From Ga0077536 sp043744805 (GTDB lineage Bacteria; Pseudomonadota; Gammaproteobacteria; Ga0077536): DNA of 41,604 bases. Below are positions 15,893 to 23,384 of this stretch, one piece after another. The stretch's first letter is position 1; every line of letters begins with the position of its first letter. The notes beneath the pieces were generated by a model. The model was given only the letters and a program-made list of their open reading frames with translations, had not been told where the DNA came from and did not search any database. Position numbers and translations under genes: made by a program. Location of the stretch: positions 1 to 41,604 of the forward strand of contig JAYTTZ010000323.1 of assembly GCA_043744805.1 (NCBI GenBank), read 5' to 3'.

Positions 15893-16849
15893 ATGAACGA
15901 GGCCGTGGCGCCCTTGCGATTTCCTGCCTTGCGACGGGGCAGGCTCGAAACCCTGCAACTCAACCTCGGCTACCGCTGCAACCAGGCCTGCGCGCACTGC
16001 CACGTGGATGCGGGACCAGCGCGCACCGAGGCCATGTCGGTCGAAACTGCCGCGCTCGCGCTTGGATTTGCCAGGGATGCCGGCGTGTCGACGATCGATC
16101 TCACCGGCGGGGCGCCTGAGCTCAATCCTGTCTTCCGCACCCTTGTGGCCGGGGCACGGGACGCCGGCATCGGTGTAATCGACCGCTGCAACCTCACCAT
16201 CCTCGAAGAGCCGGGACAGCACGATCTTGCCGATTTCCTGGCCGCGCACCAGGTGCGAGTGGTCGCGTCCCTCCCGTGCTACGGCCCTGACAACGTCGAT
16301 TTGCAGCGGGGCAAGGGTGTCTTCGAGAAGAGTATCCGCGGACTTCGGCGCCTGAACGCACTGGGCTATGGCGCCGCAGGCGGGGATCTGGTGCTGGACC
16401 TCGTTCATAACCCGCTTGGCGCGCACCTGCCACCGGCCCAGGCGAGTCTCGAAGCCACCTACAAGCGCGAGCTTGCCGATGCCTATGGCGTCCACTTCAA
16501 CCATCTCCTGACACTCGCCAACATGCCCATCGCCCGCTTCCGTCATGCGCTGGAGCGCGACGGCAAGTACGACGACTACATGGCGCTCCTGGCCGGGAAC
16601 CATCGCGACGAAAACCTCGGCGCCGTGATGTGCCGCAGCCTGTTGAGCGTCGATTGGCAGGGCAATGTGCACGACTGCGACTTCAACCAGATGCTGGGCA
16701 TGCCGCTGGGTGCAGCCCAGGCGCCAGTCCCGCTGTCGAGCCTCGTGCCGGCGGCGCTCGCCGACAGGCCCATCGCCGTAGGCCTGCATTGCTACGGCTG
16801 CACGGCGGGTGCTGGTAGCAGTTGCGGGGGCGCGCTGAAAGACGCATGA
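15893..16849 (+). CDS. arsS: Radical SAM protein of arsenosugar biosynthesis type (ArsS)
   Basis: 318 residues, ATG preceded by GGGAGGA. The radical-SAM cluster motif is CxxxCxxC at Cys29, Cys33 and Cys36 in GYRCNQACAHCHVDAGP. DLTGGAPELNP follows. The C-terminal DUF3641-type domain has further cysteines (VMCRSLLSVDWQGNVHDCDF and HCYGCTAGAGSSCGG). ArsS is proposed to transfer a 5'-deoxyadenosyl group to a methylated arsenical. The stop overlaps the next start by four bases (ATGA), the first of two such couplings. No arsM methyltransferase gene is visible in the window, so the substrate would have to come from elsewhere. Confidence 0.9.
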   Translation: MNEAVAPLRFPALRRGRLETLQLNLGYRCNQACAHCHVDAGPARTEAMSVETAALALGFARDAGVSTIDLTGGAPELNPVFRTLVAGARDAGIGVIDRCNLTILEEPGQHDLADFLAAHQVRVVASLPCYGPDNVDLQRGKGVFEKSIRGLRRLNALGYGAAGGDLVLDLVHNPLGAHLPPAQASLEATYKRELADAYGVHFNHLLTLANMPIARFRHALERDGKYDDYMALLAGNHRDENLGAVMCRSLLSVDWQGNVHDCDFNQMLGMPLGAAQAPVPLSSLVPAALADRPIAVGLHCYGCTAGAGSSCGGALKDA

Positions 16850-17538
16850 GCGTGCCCGTGCCCTGGCTGAGCATCGTGATGCCAGTGCTGGACGAGGCGA
16901 ACGCCATCGAAGCCACCCTGGCCGCACTTATCCCGTGGCGTATTGCCGGTGCAGAAGTGCTGGTTGTCGATGGCGGCAGCACTGACAACACGTCCAACCG
17001 CGCGCAAGCGCGCGCCGACGGTGTACTGGCTGGCCCACGCGGCCGCGCCCTGCAGATGAACGCCGGCGCGGCGGCAAGCCGCGGCGCGCTGTTGTTGTTC
17101 CTGCATGCCGATACCCGTCTGCCCGACGCCGCCTTGCCACGGCTAAGGTCGCTGGCGGGCCAACGACTTTGGGGTCGATTTGATATTCAACTCGACGGCG
17201 CAGGGCCGCTACTGCGCATGGTGGAACGGCTGATGAACGTCCGCTCGCGCGTGACCGGCATCGCAACCGGCGATCAGGCGATGTTTGTCTCGCGGGATTT
17301 GTTCCAGGACGTTGGCGGATTTCCTGGTATCCCGCTGATGGAAGACATCGCCCTGTCGTCCACCTTGCTGCGCCATTGCCGGCCACGGTGCCTGCGCGAA
17401 CGCGTCGTCACCTCGTCGCGACGCTGGGAGCAGGGCGGGGTGCTGCGGACCATCCTCCTGATGTGGACCTTGCGGCTGGGTTATTTCCTCGGGGCTTCGC
17501 CTGCGCGCCTGGCCGCGTGGTATCGACTGGCGCGATGA
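16846..17538 (+). CDS. Family 2 glycosyltransferase associated with ArsS (TIGR04283 type)
   Basis: 230 residues. A GT-A fold is indicated by the N-terminal LSIVMPVLDEANAI, nucleotide-binding DGGSTDNT (42-49) and FLHADTRLP with the DxD-like HADT at 87-90. GDQAMFVSRDLFQDVGGFP and LMEDIALS are conserved later blocks, and a hydrophobic C-terminal segment (LMWTLRLGYFLGASP) may attach it to the membrane. Proteins of this subfamily are regularly found next to ArsS. It starts inside the arsS stop and overlaps the next gene by four bases. Confidence 0.88.
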   Translation: MSVPVPWLSIVMPVLDEANAIEATLAALIPWRIAGAEVLVVDGGSTDNTSNRAQARADGVLAGPRGRALQMNAGAAASRGALLLFLHADTRLPDAALPRLRSLAGQRLWGRFDIQLDGAGPLLRMVERLMNVRSRVTGIATGDQAMFVSRDLFQDVGGFPGIPLMEDIALSSTLLRHCRPRCLRERVVTSSRRWEQGGVLRTILLMWTLRLGYFLGASPARLAAWYRLAR

Positions 17539-18179
17539 GCCAGCACGCGCTCATCCTGTTCGCGCGGGCGCCGGAGGCGGGGAAGGTAAAGACTCGCCTT
17601 GCCGCGGCGCTTGGCAATGAAGCGGCGGCATTGGTCTATGCCAGGTTGCTCGCCCGCAGCCTGTGGCTCGCCCGCGACTGGTCCGGACCCCGGTTCCTCG
17701 CCTGTGCAGACGGTCCGTCCCTCATCTATTTCAGGGATCTGCTCCCGCCGAATCAGTGGAAGCTCTTCGAGCAGTCGGGGCGGGATCTCGGTGCGCGGAT
17801 GGCCGCCGCGTTCGAGCACGTGCTGGCACATTCCCCGGGCGCCCTGCTCATGGGGAGCGACATCGTCGACGCAACGCCGCCAGACCTGCATGCGGCAGGC
17901 TGCTGGCTCGAGTCTGGTGTCGACGTGGTGCTCGGGCCGGTGGCCGACGGTGGGTACTGGCTCATGGGCTTGAGACACCGCTGCGCGCCGTTGTTTGCGG
18001 ACATGCCGTGGAGTACGTCGGCGGTTGCGGGCATCACGCGTGTTCGTTGCGACACCTTCGGCTTGCGCCGCGAGGAACTGCCGGTGCGCCATGACGTGGA
18101 TGACCTCGCAAGCCTGCACGCACATGCGGCCACCATCGAGGAGTTCGCGGCGCTGCCCCTCCTGGGGGCAACCGGCTAG
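17535..18179 (+). CDS. DUF2064 glycosyltransferase/nucleotidyltransferase associated with ArsS (TIGR04282 type)
   Basis: 214 residues. The start of the family, ALILFARAPEAGKVKTRLA (residues 5-23), resembles nucleotidyltransferase loops. GSDIVDATP (107-115) replaces the more usual GSDiP, and LGPVADGGYWLMGL (133-146) is diagnostic. It is the third gene of an ATGA-coupled operon with arsS and the TIGR04283 transferase. It probably takes part in building the sugar part of an arsenosugar-like or related modified metabolite. The last four bases overlap the end of flgZ on the opposite strand. Confidence 0.88.
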   Translation: MSQHALILFARAPEAGKVKTRLAAALGNEAAALVYARLLARSLWLARDWSGPRFLACADGPSLIYFRDLLPPNQWKLFEQSGRDLGARMAAAFEHVLAHSPGALLMGSDIVDATPPDLHAAGCWLESGVDVVLGPVADGGYWLMGLRHRCAPLFADMPWSTSAVAGITRVRCDTFGLRREELPVRHDVDDLASLHAHAATIEEFAALPLLGATG

Positions 18180-18940
18180 CGCAACTGCCGATGCAGGCGT
18201 TCGATTTCTGCGCAGAGCTGGGCGACGCGACGCGCGGCGGTCGGGGAGAGATCGATGAAACGGGTCCGGAGCCTGGGTACCCGCGAACGGACCGTTGCAT
18301 CCATCGCCAGCAGTTCGACGTCCATCACGATGGACTGCTGGCTTGGCAGCAGGATCCGGCAGCTCGCGATCTGACGGGCGTCGATTTTTGGCTGGAGTTC
18401 GCCGGACCGGATCCGGGCGCAGAGCCCGCCGACGGAAAGATCGCGCAATTCGCCCAGGAGCTGGCGTTCATCCGACAGGTCGAAGCTCACTTCGAAACCC
18501 TGGTTGAGCGGCACCATGACCCGGTATTGACACCGGCGCTGGGCGTAGTCGACGAATTTGGGGAACTCGACGCGATAGTAGGGCAGGCCGTCCTGCTCGC
18601 CGAACTGGGTCACCCTGGTCGCGAAATGGAGTTCGATGCCTTCAACGATGGCGCGGACCGATATCCGCGGTTCGGTCAGCAGCAGGTTATGGCCGTCGGT
18701 CGGCGTGAGTTCATCCAGCACCAGGTAGGCCTGTTCCGGCACAATCTCGAGGATGGCGCTGGTGTAGGCCTCGGGGCGGTCGTTGATGTAGACGGTAAGC
18801 GGGCAGTGGTCCACGAACGCGCGGCGCAGGATCACGTAGATTTCGGGGGAGAGGGTCCCGAGGCCCGGCGGCAGGCTAAGGGGCGGATCTTCCGCAGTTG
18901 GGACGGGCTTTAGCCAGTTGAGCCATTTATTGAGCGCCAC
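18176..18940 (-). CDS. flgZ: Flagellar brake protein, PilZ domain (YcgR/FlgZ type)
   Basis: 254 residues from a GTG start behind a GGGGGA tract. The N-terminal YcgR domain (about 30-125) precedes a PilZ domain with the c-di-GMP motifs RRxxxR (Arg135, Arg136, Arg140) and DxSxxG (Asp167, Ser169, Gly172 in RDLSVGGL). Such proteins bind c-di-GMP and slow the flagellar motor. It is the last gene of flgM-flgN-flgZ, the order known from Pseudomonas, which supports FlgZ rather than a general PilZ protein. Tail-to-tail overlap of four bases with the DUF2064 gene. Confidence 0.9.
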   Translation of the reverse strand: MALNKWLNWLKPVPTAEDPPLSLPPGLGTLSPEIYVILRRAFVDHCPLTVYINDRPEAYTSAILEIVPEQAYLVLDELTPTDGHNLLLTEPRISVRAIVEGIELHFATRVTQFGEQDGLPYYRVEFPKFVDYAQRRCQYRVMVPLNQGFEVSFDLSDERQLLGELRDLSVGGLCARIRSGELQPKIDARQIASCRILLPSQQSIVMDVELLAMDATVRSRVPRLRTRFIDLSPTAARRVAQLCAEIERLHRQLR

Positions 18941-18961
18941 GGCGCAGGTCCCCCGGAGATC

Positions 18962-19384
18962 TCAGACGCGCTCCCGCGCTTGCGGCTCCGGCCCTTGGTG
19001 GCCGGTGCGTCCCCGGGCATCGTAGAGCCGGTCGCAGGGTGAACGTCCCCGCAGGACGTCGAGCAACGAACCGACGAAGTTCTTGCTGGTCGTGACTGCG
19101 GCGCCGTTCGTCTGGTTGGCCCGGGCACAGCGCCCGAGCAGGTCTTCGATCACCTTCCACTCCCCTTGTGCGGCCGGGTCGTGGTCCTTTTGTCGGTTCT
19201 CGAAATCGCCGAGCAGGGAAGCCTCCCCCAGTGCATGGGTCAGCCTTTGCTTGTTGGCGACGGCGCTTTCCAAGCCGGAGGCATCGCGATGGAGCAGGGC
19301 GTCGTACTCGCCCTGCAGGGTCTGCTCGAACTCCACCAGCAGCGCGTGGAGCGCCTTCCTGGCATTGGCCTGCACGGGATCCAT
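18962..19384 (-). CDS. flgN: Flagella synthesis chaperone FlgN
   Basis: 140 residues, mostly helical. The pattern matches FlgN: an N-terminal helix with LLVEFEQTLQGEYDALLHRD, then a heptad-rich middle (ANKQRLTHAL). The C-terminus GRSPCDRLYDARGRTG resembles the conserved end that binds FlgK/FlgL, the hook-filament junction proteins. It starts four bases after the flgM stop, so the two are co-translated, and flgZ follows after 21 bases. Cytosolic export chaperone. Confidence 0.85.
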   Translation of the reverse strand: MDPVQANARKALHALLVEFEQTLQGEYDALLHRDASGLESAVANKQRLTHALGEASLLGDFENRQKDHDPAAQGEWKVIEDLLGRCARANQTNGAAVTTSKNFVGSLLDVLRGRSPCDRLYDARGRTGHQGPEPQARERV

Positions 19385-19388
19385 CGAC

Positions 19389-19703
19389 TCAGCCCTTGCC
19401 GCGTCCGCCGGTCATCATCGTTTCGAAGCCGTAGAGCTTTTCCGCCACCTGCATGGCATCCACCTGGTAGCTGCCGTCATTGATGGCCTTCTTGAAATGG
19501 TCGACGCGCTGGGCATTGACCACCGGCACGTCGGCGACGGATTGGACCAGGTCGCGCAGCCGACTGGCGAGAGCGGTGAGTTTGAGCGTGTCAACCGAGC
19601 CCGTGGCGCGCGTCGGTTCCGGCGGGGTCTTGTCCACTTTGACTGCGCGCTGGTCGGCGGTGGTAAGCGCGGGGGAAGTGCTGTTGGAAACTTTTGAAAC
19701 CAT
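19389..19703 (-). CDS. flgM: Anti-sigma-28 factor FlgM
   Basis: 104 residues from ATG 19703, chosen over an upstream in-frame ATG because the purine tract AGGGAGA lies at the right distance. The disordered Thr/Pro-rich N-terminus and the C-terminal sigma-binding helices (DTLKLTALASRLRDLV; VNAQRVDHFKKAINDGSYQV; VAEKLYGFE) are typical. FlgM binds FliA until it is secreted through the finished hook. A sigma-28-like promoter lies upstream, giving the usual feedback. Confidence 0.92.
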   Translation of the reverse strand: MVSKVSNSTSPALTTADQRAVKVDKTPPEPTRATGSVDTLKLTALASRLRDLVQSVADVPVVNAQRVDHFKKAINDGSYQVDAMQVAEKLYGFETMMTGGRGKG

Positions 19704-19732
19704 GTGTGGGATCTCCCTCTCAGATGGGGCTC

Positions 19733-19760
19733 TTAGCGGCGCCAAGGCCCAGGCACTTTA
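19733..19760 (-). promoter_or_regulatory. Sigma-28-like promoter of flgM
   Basis: On the minus strand TAAAGTGC-N12-GCCGCTAA, 30 bases before the flgM ATG. The -10 half matches seven of eight bases of GCCGATAA and the -35 half six of eight of TAAAGTTT. The spacer is 12 rather than the usual 11. Confidence 0.55.
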
Positions 19761-19840
19761 AGCAGTTACGCAAAATCATGACAGCAGTCTCACAAGCCCG
19801 GGGCCGCAGCGTGACGGGCGTTCCAGAACGGGCCGCGGGG

Positions 19841-20539
19841 TCAGTCGACGGCGACGACATTGGAGGCCTTGACCACGCCTTCGACGATCCGCCTGGAATT
19901 GGTGTTCCTGACGCTCACCCGATCGCCAATCGCGCCGTTTTGCATGGCCACGCCGGCAACCTCGATGGCCACGGGCCCAGAAGACAGTGACAGCGTCACG
20001 GCCTGCCCGCGCTTCACTGCCACGCCAGCCTTGACGATCGAACTGGTCAGGACCGCGCCTGCCGGGAGCGCACGGAGGATGACCTGCCCGTTCACGCTCG
20101 CCGGGTCGCTCAATGCCCCTGCTGGGGCGTCGGTCAGCAGGCGCTTCTCCACCTGGAAGTCGGCATCCGTCAGAGTCCTGCCGCGATCAAGGTTCTGTTT
20201 GGTGACCAGGACGACAAATTCCCGACGAATCGTCGCCGGGACATACAAGCTCCACGGCGCCGAACCCGTGCAACGCACGGCCACCGAAGTGGCGCCGCGA
20301 GACGGCGAGCCGGGCGGCCGCGACAGCTGCAGGTCGGTGGGACAGCGTGGCAGGCGCAGGCGCTGATCCAGCTGCCCTACGTCGATTTTCACAGTACCGG
20401 ACGCGCCACCCAGCGATTCCAGCAGGTAACGGCCGACTGTTTCGCGGAGTGCGTCCAGGGATTGGACCTCCGTTGCCGGCAGGGCCTGCGATCCGAGCAG
20501 GCCCGCCAGTAAAAGGAGTCTTGTGGGCATTGGTGCCAT
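19841..20539 (-). CDS. flgA: Flagellar P-ring assembly chaperone FlgA
   Basis: 232 residues. Signal peptide 1-22 (LLLLAGLLGSQALPA) and the FlgA SAF-like C-terminal domain: PATIRREFVVLVTKQNLDRG, AGAVLTSSIVKAGVAVKRGQAV and SGPVAIEVAGVAMQNGAIGDRVSVRN. It works in the periplasm to help FlgI form the P ring. Two close ATGs exist (20539 and 20530); the first has GAGG at a good distance. Divergent from cheV, with a sigma-54-type site upstream. Confidence 0.92.
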   Translation of the reverse strand: MAPMPTRLLLLAGLLGSQALPATEVQSLDALRETVGRYLLESLGGASGTVKIDVGQLDQRLRLPRCPTDLQLSRPPGSPSRGATSVAVRCTGSAPWSLYVPATIRREFVVLVTKQNLDRGRTLTDADFQVEKRLLTDAPAGALSDPASVNGQVILRALPAGAVLTSSIVKAGVAVKRGQAVTLSLSSGPVAIEVAGVAMQNGAIGDRVSVRNTNSRRIVEGVVKASNVVAVD

Positions 20540-20569
20540 AACGGCCTCGACGAACGTTTAGGTTCCTAG

Positions 20570-20585
20570 AGCAAGGGCTATGCCA
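20570..20585 (-). promoter_or_regulatory. Sigma-54-type promoter of flgA
   Basis: Minus-strand TGGCATA-N4-TTGCT, a very good fit to the -24/-12 consensus TGGCACG-N4-TTGCW. It lies 31 bases before the flgA ATG. Confidence 0.7.
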
Positions 20586-20594
20586 GCAGCGGGC

Positions 20595-20621
20595 TCAAGC
20601 TTTCAGGGGCCTTGGCGATAC
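20595..20621 (+). promoter_or_regulatory. Sigma-28-like promoter of cheV
   Basis: TCAAGCTT-N11-GGCGATAC matches six of eight bases in each half of the FliA consensus with the exact 11-base spacer. It lies 31 bases before the cheV ATG and back to back with the flgA sigma-54 site. Confidence 0.55.
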
Positions 20622-20652
20622 CGAATCCAGTAGAAGCACCGCGGAGCGCGTC

Positions 20653-21564
20653 ATGTCGATAATCGAAAAGGTCGATCGCCTGACCCGGCTGGCCGGGCGT
20701 AACCGGCTCGAGTTGCTCCTGTTCAGGCTGAAGAGCAACCAGATCTTCGGCATCAACGTGTTCAAGGTGCGCGAAGTGCTCAAATGCCCGCCGCTGCGCC
20801 CGATCCCACACTCCCACTACCAGATGCGCGGCGTCTTCCACGCCCGCGGCCAGACCATCACGGTCATCGACCTGTCAGCCGTGCTGGGCCAGGGCGCTTC
20901 TGAAGGCACGTCCGACGAATTCGTCATCGTGACGGAATACTCAGGCCACGTGCAGGGCTACCTGGTCCAGCAGGTGGTCCGCATCGTCAACCTGCGCTGG
21001 GACGACGTTAAGCCGCCGCCGGCCGGAATCGGCAGCGCCAACTACCTCACCGCCGTCACGACCCTGGACAGCCAGCTGGTCGAAATCCTGGACGTCGAAC
21101 GCGTGCTGGCGGAAATCATCGGCATGGAAGTCGAGATTTCCGAGGACAAACTTGCCGAAAACATCCCCCTTCGCAACATTCCGCGCCGGGTCTTCATCGC
21201 CGACGACTCGGCCGTCGCCCGGCGCTCGATCACGCGCGTGATGGAGCAGCTCAACATCGAGTACGAGCTGGCTGAAAACGGCAGCGAAGCGCTGGAAAAG
21301 CTCCGCGCCTATGCCGAGCAGGGCCCCATCACCGAACGCTTCGCGATGCTGCTCTCGGACATCGAGATGCCACAGATGGATGGCTATACCCTCACCAAGA
21401 TCATCAAGTCCGATCCCGCCATGAAGGGACTTTACGTGTGCCTGCACACGTCCTTGAGCGGCAGCTTCAATGATTCGATGGCCCAGTCCGTCGGGGCCGA
21501 CAAACTGGTGGCCAAGTTCGATCCGGATGAACTCGCCAGCATCGTGATGTCGGTGGTCAACTGA
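20653..21564 (+). CDS. cheV: Chemotaxis coupling protein CheV
   Basis: 303 residues: a CheW-like domain (about 15-155, with FGINVFKVREVL and GQTITVIDLSAVLG) followed by a receiver domain (about 178-303) with acidic pair Asp184/Asp185, phospho-acceptor Asp236 in LLSDIEMPQMDGY, and Lys288 in LVAKFD. It couples chemoreceptors to CheA and can be tuned by phosphorylation. GGAG precedes the ATG. A cheV between flgA and flgB is common in polarly flagellated gammaproteobacteria; no cheR follows it here. Confidence 0.95.
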   Translation: MSIIEKVDRLTRLAGRNRLELLLFRLKSNQIFGINVFKVREVLKCPPLRPIPHSHYQMRGVFHARGQTITVIDLSAVLGQGASEGTSDEFVIVTEYSGHVQGYLVQQVVRIVNLRWDDVKPPPAGIGSANYLTAVTTLDSQLVEILDVERVLAEIIGMEVEISEDKLAENIPLRNIPRRVFIADDSAVARRSITRVMEQLNIEYELAENGSEALEKLRAYAEQGPITERFAMLLSDIEMPQMDGYTLTKIIKSDPAMKGLYVCLHTSLSGSFNDSMAQSVGADKLVAKFDPDELASIVMSVVN

Positions 21565-21661
21565 ACCAGGCTCTGGGTGCTTGCGACCCGGTTCCCGGGC
21601 CAGGCTTTGTTCCTCGATCAAGACGACTTCCGCCACTGGCCAACCATGACCGGTGGCAAGG

Positions 21662-21730
21662 GCGGCAAGACTCTTGCCGCATGACTCTCCGAAGTCTTGC
21701 CGCCTTGCCGGCAGGGACTTGCCGCTGTTG
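21662..21730. repeat. GCGGCAAG hairpin cluster between cheV and flgB
   Basis: A perfect eight-base stem GCGGCAAG-ACT-CTTGCCGC (21662-21680) is followed by further TTGCCG copies near 21699, 21706, 21720 and 21729. It sits after cheV and before the flgB promoter and may act as a terminator or REP-like element. The same stem recurs at 26254-26271, and a related GCGGCAAAGG stem occurs after flgI. Confidence 0.65.
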
Positions 21731-21787
21731 CCGACACTGGTTTACACGGCCCAATAAAATCAGCAACTTGACCCTTCTTCCTGACGC

Positions 21788-21803
21788 TGGCACGAGTTTC
21801 GCT
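21788..21803 (+). promoter_or_regulatory. Sigma-54-type promoter of the flgB operon
   Basis: TGGCACG-N4-TCGCT: a perfect -24 half and a -12 half with one change from TTGCW. It is 35 bases before the flgB ATG and would drive flgBCDEFGHI. Confidence 0.7.
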
Positions 21804-21838
21804 TTGTTACACGCAACCGACCACCGGAAGTGTTTCAG

Positions 21839-22243
21839 ATGCTCAACTTCGACAACGCCCTCGGCATCCATCCCCAAGCGGCCCTCCTGCGGGCACGTCG
21901 GGCGGAGCTGATTTCCAGCAACCTGGCCAACGCCGACACCCCGGGCTACCTGGCGCGCGACATTGACTTCAATGCCGCACTCGCCAACGCGATGGGGTCC
22001 TCCGGCGGAGGTGGCCTGGCGCTGGCAACCACCCGCGATGGCCACCTGCCGCTTGGCGACGCAACGCTCGGAGGTGCCGCAATCGAGTATCGCGTCCCGA
22101 CCCAGGCGTCGCTGGACCAGAACTCGGTGGACGTGCAGGGCGAACGGTCGCGTTTCGTCGACAACGCCCTACGCTACGAAGCCACGGTTCGGTTCATCGA
22201 CAGCCGACTGGGCGGGCTTCTCCGCGCCGTGAGGGGAGACTGA
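21839..22243 (+). CDS. flgB: Flagellar basal-body rod protein FlgB
   Basis: 134 residues. The conserved rod/hook N-terminal motif ISSNLANADTPGYLARDIDF is present, as is the C-terminal helix with RYEATVRFIDSRLGGL. GGAAG lies eight bases before ATG 21839; an upstream GTG in frame lacks this. FlgB is the proximal rod, exported by the type III system. First gene of the rod-hook operon; flgC follows after two bases. Confidence 0.95.
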   Translation: MLNFDNALGIHPQAALLRARRAELISSNLANADTPGYLARDIDFNAALANAMGSSGGGGLALATTRDGHLPLGDATLGGAAIEYRVPTQASLDQNSVDVQGERSRFVDNALRYEATVRFIDSRLGGLLRAVRGD

Positions 22244-22245
22244 TC

Positions 22246-22668
22246 ATGTCGCTCTTTTCCGTCATGAATGTCGCCGGTTCCGCGCTCGCCGCGCAGACCC
22301 TGCGCCTGAACACCACGGCCAGCAACCTTGCCAACGCCAACAGCACGGCCAGCAGCCTGGACCAGACCTACAAGGCGCGGCAGCCGGTGTTCGCGCCGAT
22401 GCTCGACGGCTTCGCGGAAGACAGCAGTGAATCCGCGGTGGGCGTCGAAGTGACCGGCATCGTGGAATCAAACGCGCCCCTGCAGCAGGAATACGAGCCG
22501 GGCAACCCGCTGGCCAACGCGCAGGGCTATGTGTTCAAACCCAACGTCAACGTGATCGAGGAGATGGCGAACATGATTGCCGCTTCGCGCAGCTACCAGA
22601 CCAACGTTGAAATCATGGATGCGTCCAAGCAGATGCTGACGCGCACGCTTTCCATCGGCCAGCAGTAA
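22246..22668 (+). CDS. flgC: Flagellar basal-body rod protein FlgC
   Basis: 140 residues. N-terminal TTASNLANANSTASSLDQTY and the C-terminal block KPNVNVIEEMANMIAASRSY mark it as FlgC. GGGAG precedes the ATG. Part of the proximal rod. Confidence 0.96.
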   Translation: MSLFSVMNVAGSALAAQTLRLNTTASNLANANSTASSLDQTYKARQPVFAPMLDGFAEDSSESAVGVEVTGIVESNAPLQQEYEPGNPLANAQGYVFKPNVNVIEEMANMIAASRSYQTNVEIMDASKQMLTRTLSIGQQ

Positions 22669-22679
22669 AGGGAACCACC

Positions 22680-23351
22680 ATGGCGACTCCAATCAATAAC
22701 GGGATCGACGCATTGGGCAGCGGGCGCCTCCAGGCTGAAACCAAGAAAGCCAAGACGCTCGGTCAGGATGACTTCATGAAACTCATGGTCACCCAGATGA
22801 AGAACCAGGATCCCAGCAATCCGATGGATCCGAGCCAGATGCTGAGCCAGATGGCGCAGTTCGGCACGGTCAGCGGCATCGGTGACCTGCAGAAATCCTT
22901 CGCCACCCTGGCGACGTCACTGCAGTCCAACCAGGCACTACAGGCGTCGACGATGGTCGGTCGCGACGTGCTCATCGAGAACAGCAAGCTCAACCTGGTG
23001 GACGGTGCGAACTCGACCTTCGCCGTCGATCTCACCAAGGCGGCAAGCCAGTTGAAGGTTTCGATTACGGATGCCACCGGACAGGTTGTCCGCACCCTCT
23101 CGCTCGGCAAGGCCGACGCAGGCCTGCAGGACGTGAGCTGGGACGGCCTTGATGCGCAGGGCCAGCGCCTGCCCGCCGGCAAGTACACCGTGAACGCGCA
23201 GGCAACGGCGGACGGCAAGACGGAAGCCGCGGCCGCGCTGATCCGGGTGCCCGTCGAAAGCGTGACCCTGCCGCGCAATGGCGCGTCGCCCAGCCTCAAC
23301 CTGGCTGATTACGGTTCAGTGAACATGGATGCCGTGCGCCGCGTGTTCTAA
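22680..23351 (+). CDS. flgD: Flagellar hook assembly protein FlgD
   Basis: 223 residues. The hook-cap N-terminal region has GQDDFMKLMVTQMKNQDPSN and the Met/Gln-rich segment PSQMLSQMAQFGTVSGI. The C-terminal half has the tudor/FnIII-like part with TKAASQLKVSITDATGQVV and LPAGKYTV. It caps the growing hook and is not kept in the finished flagellum. It precedes flgE by 33 bases. Confidence 0.94.
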   Translation: MATPINNGIDALGSGRLQAETKKAKTLGQDDFMKLMVTQMKNQDPSNPMDPSQMLSQMAQFGTVSGIGDLQKSFATLATSLQSNQALQASTMVGRDVLIENSKLNLVDGANSTFAVDLTKAASQLKVSITDATGQVVRTLSLGKADAGLQDVSWDGLDAQGQRLPAGKYTVNAQATADGKTEAAAALIRVPVESVTLPRNGASPSLNLADYGSVNMDAVRRVF

Positions 23352-23384
23352 GCGCCGCGCTACCTAAACCCGAGGAGATAAGAA

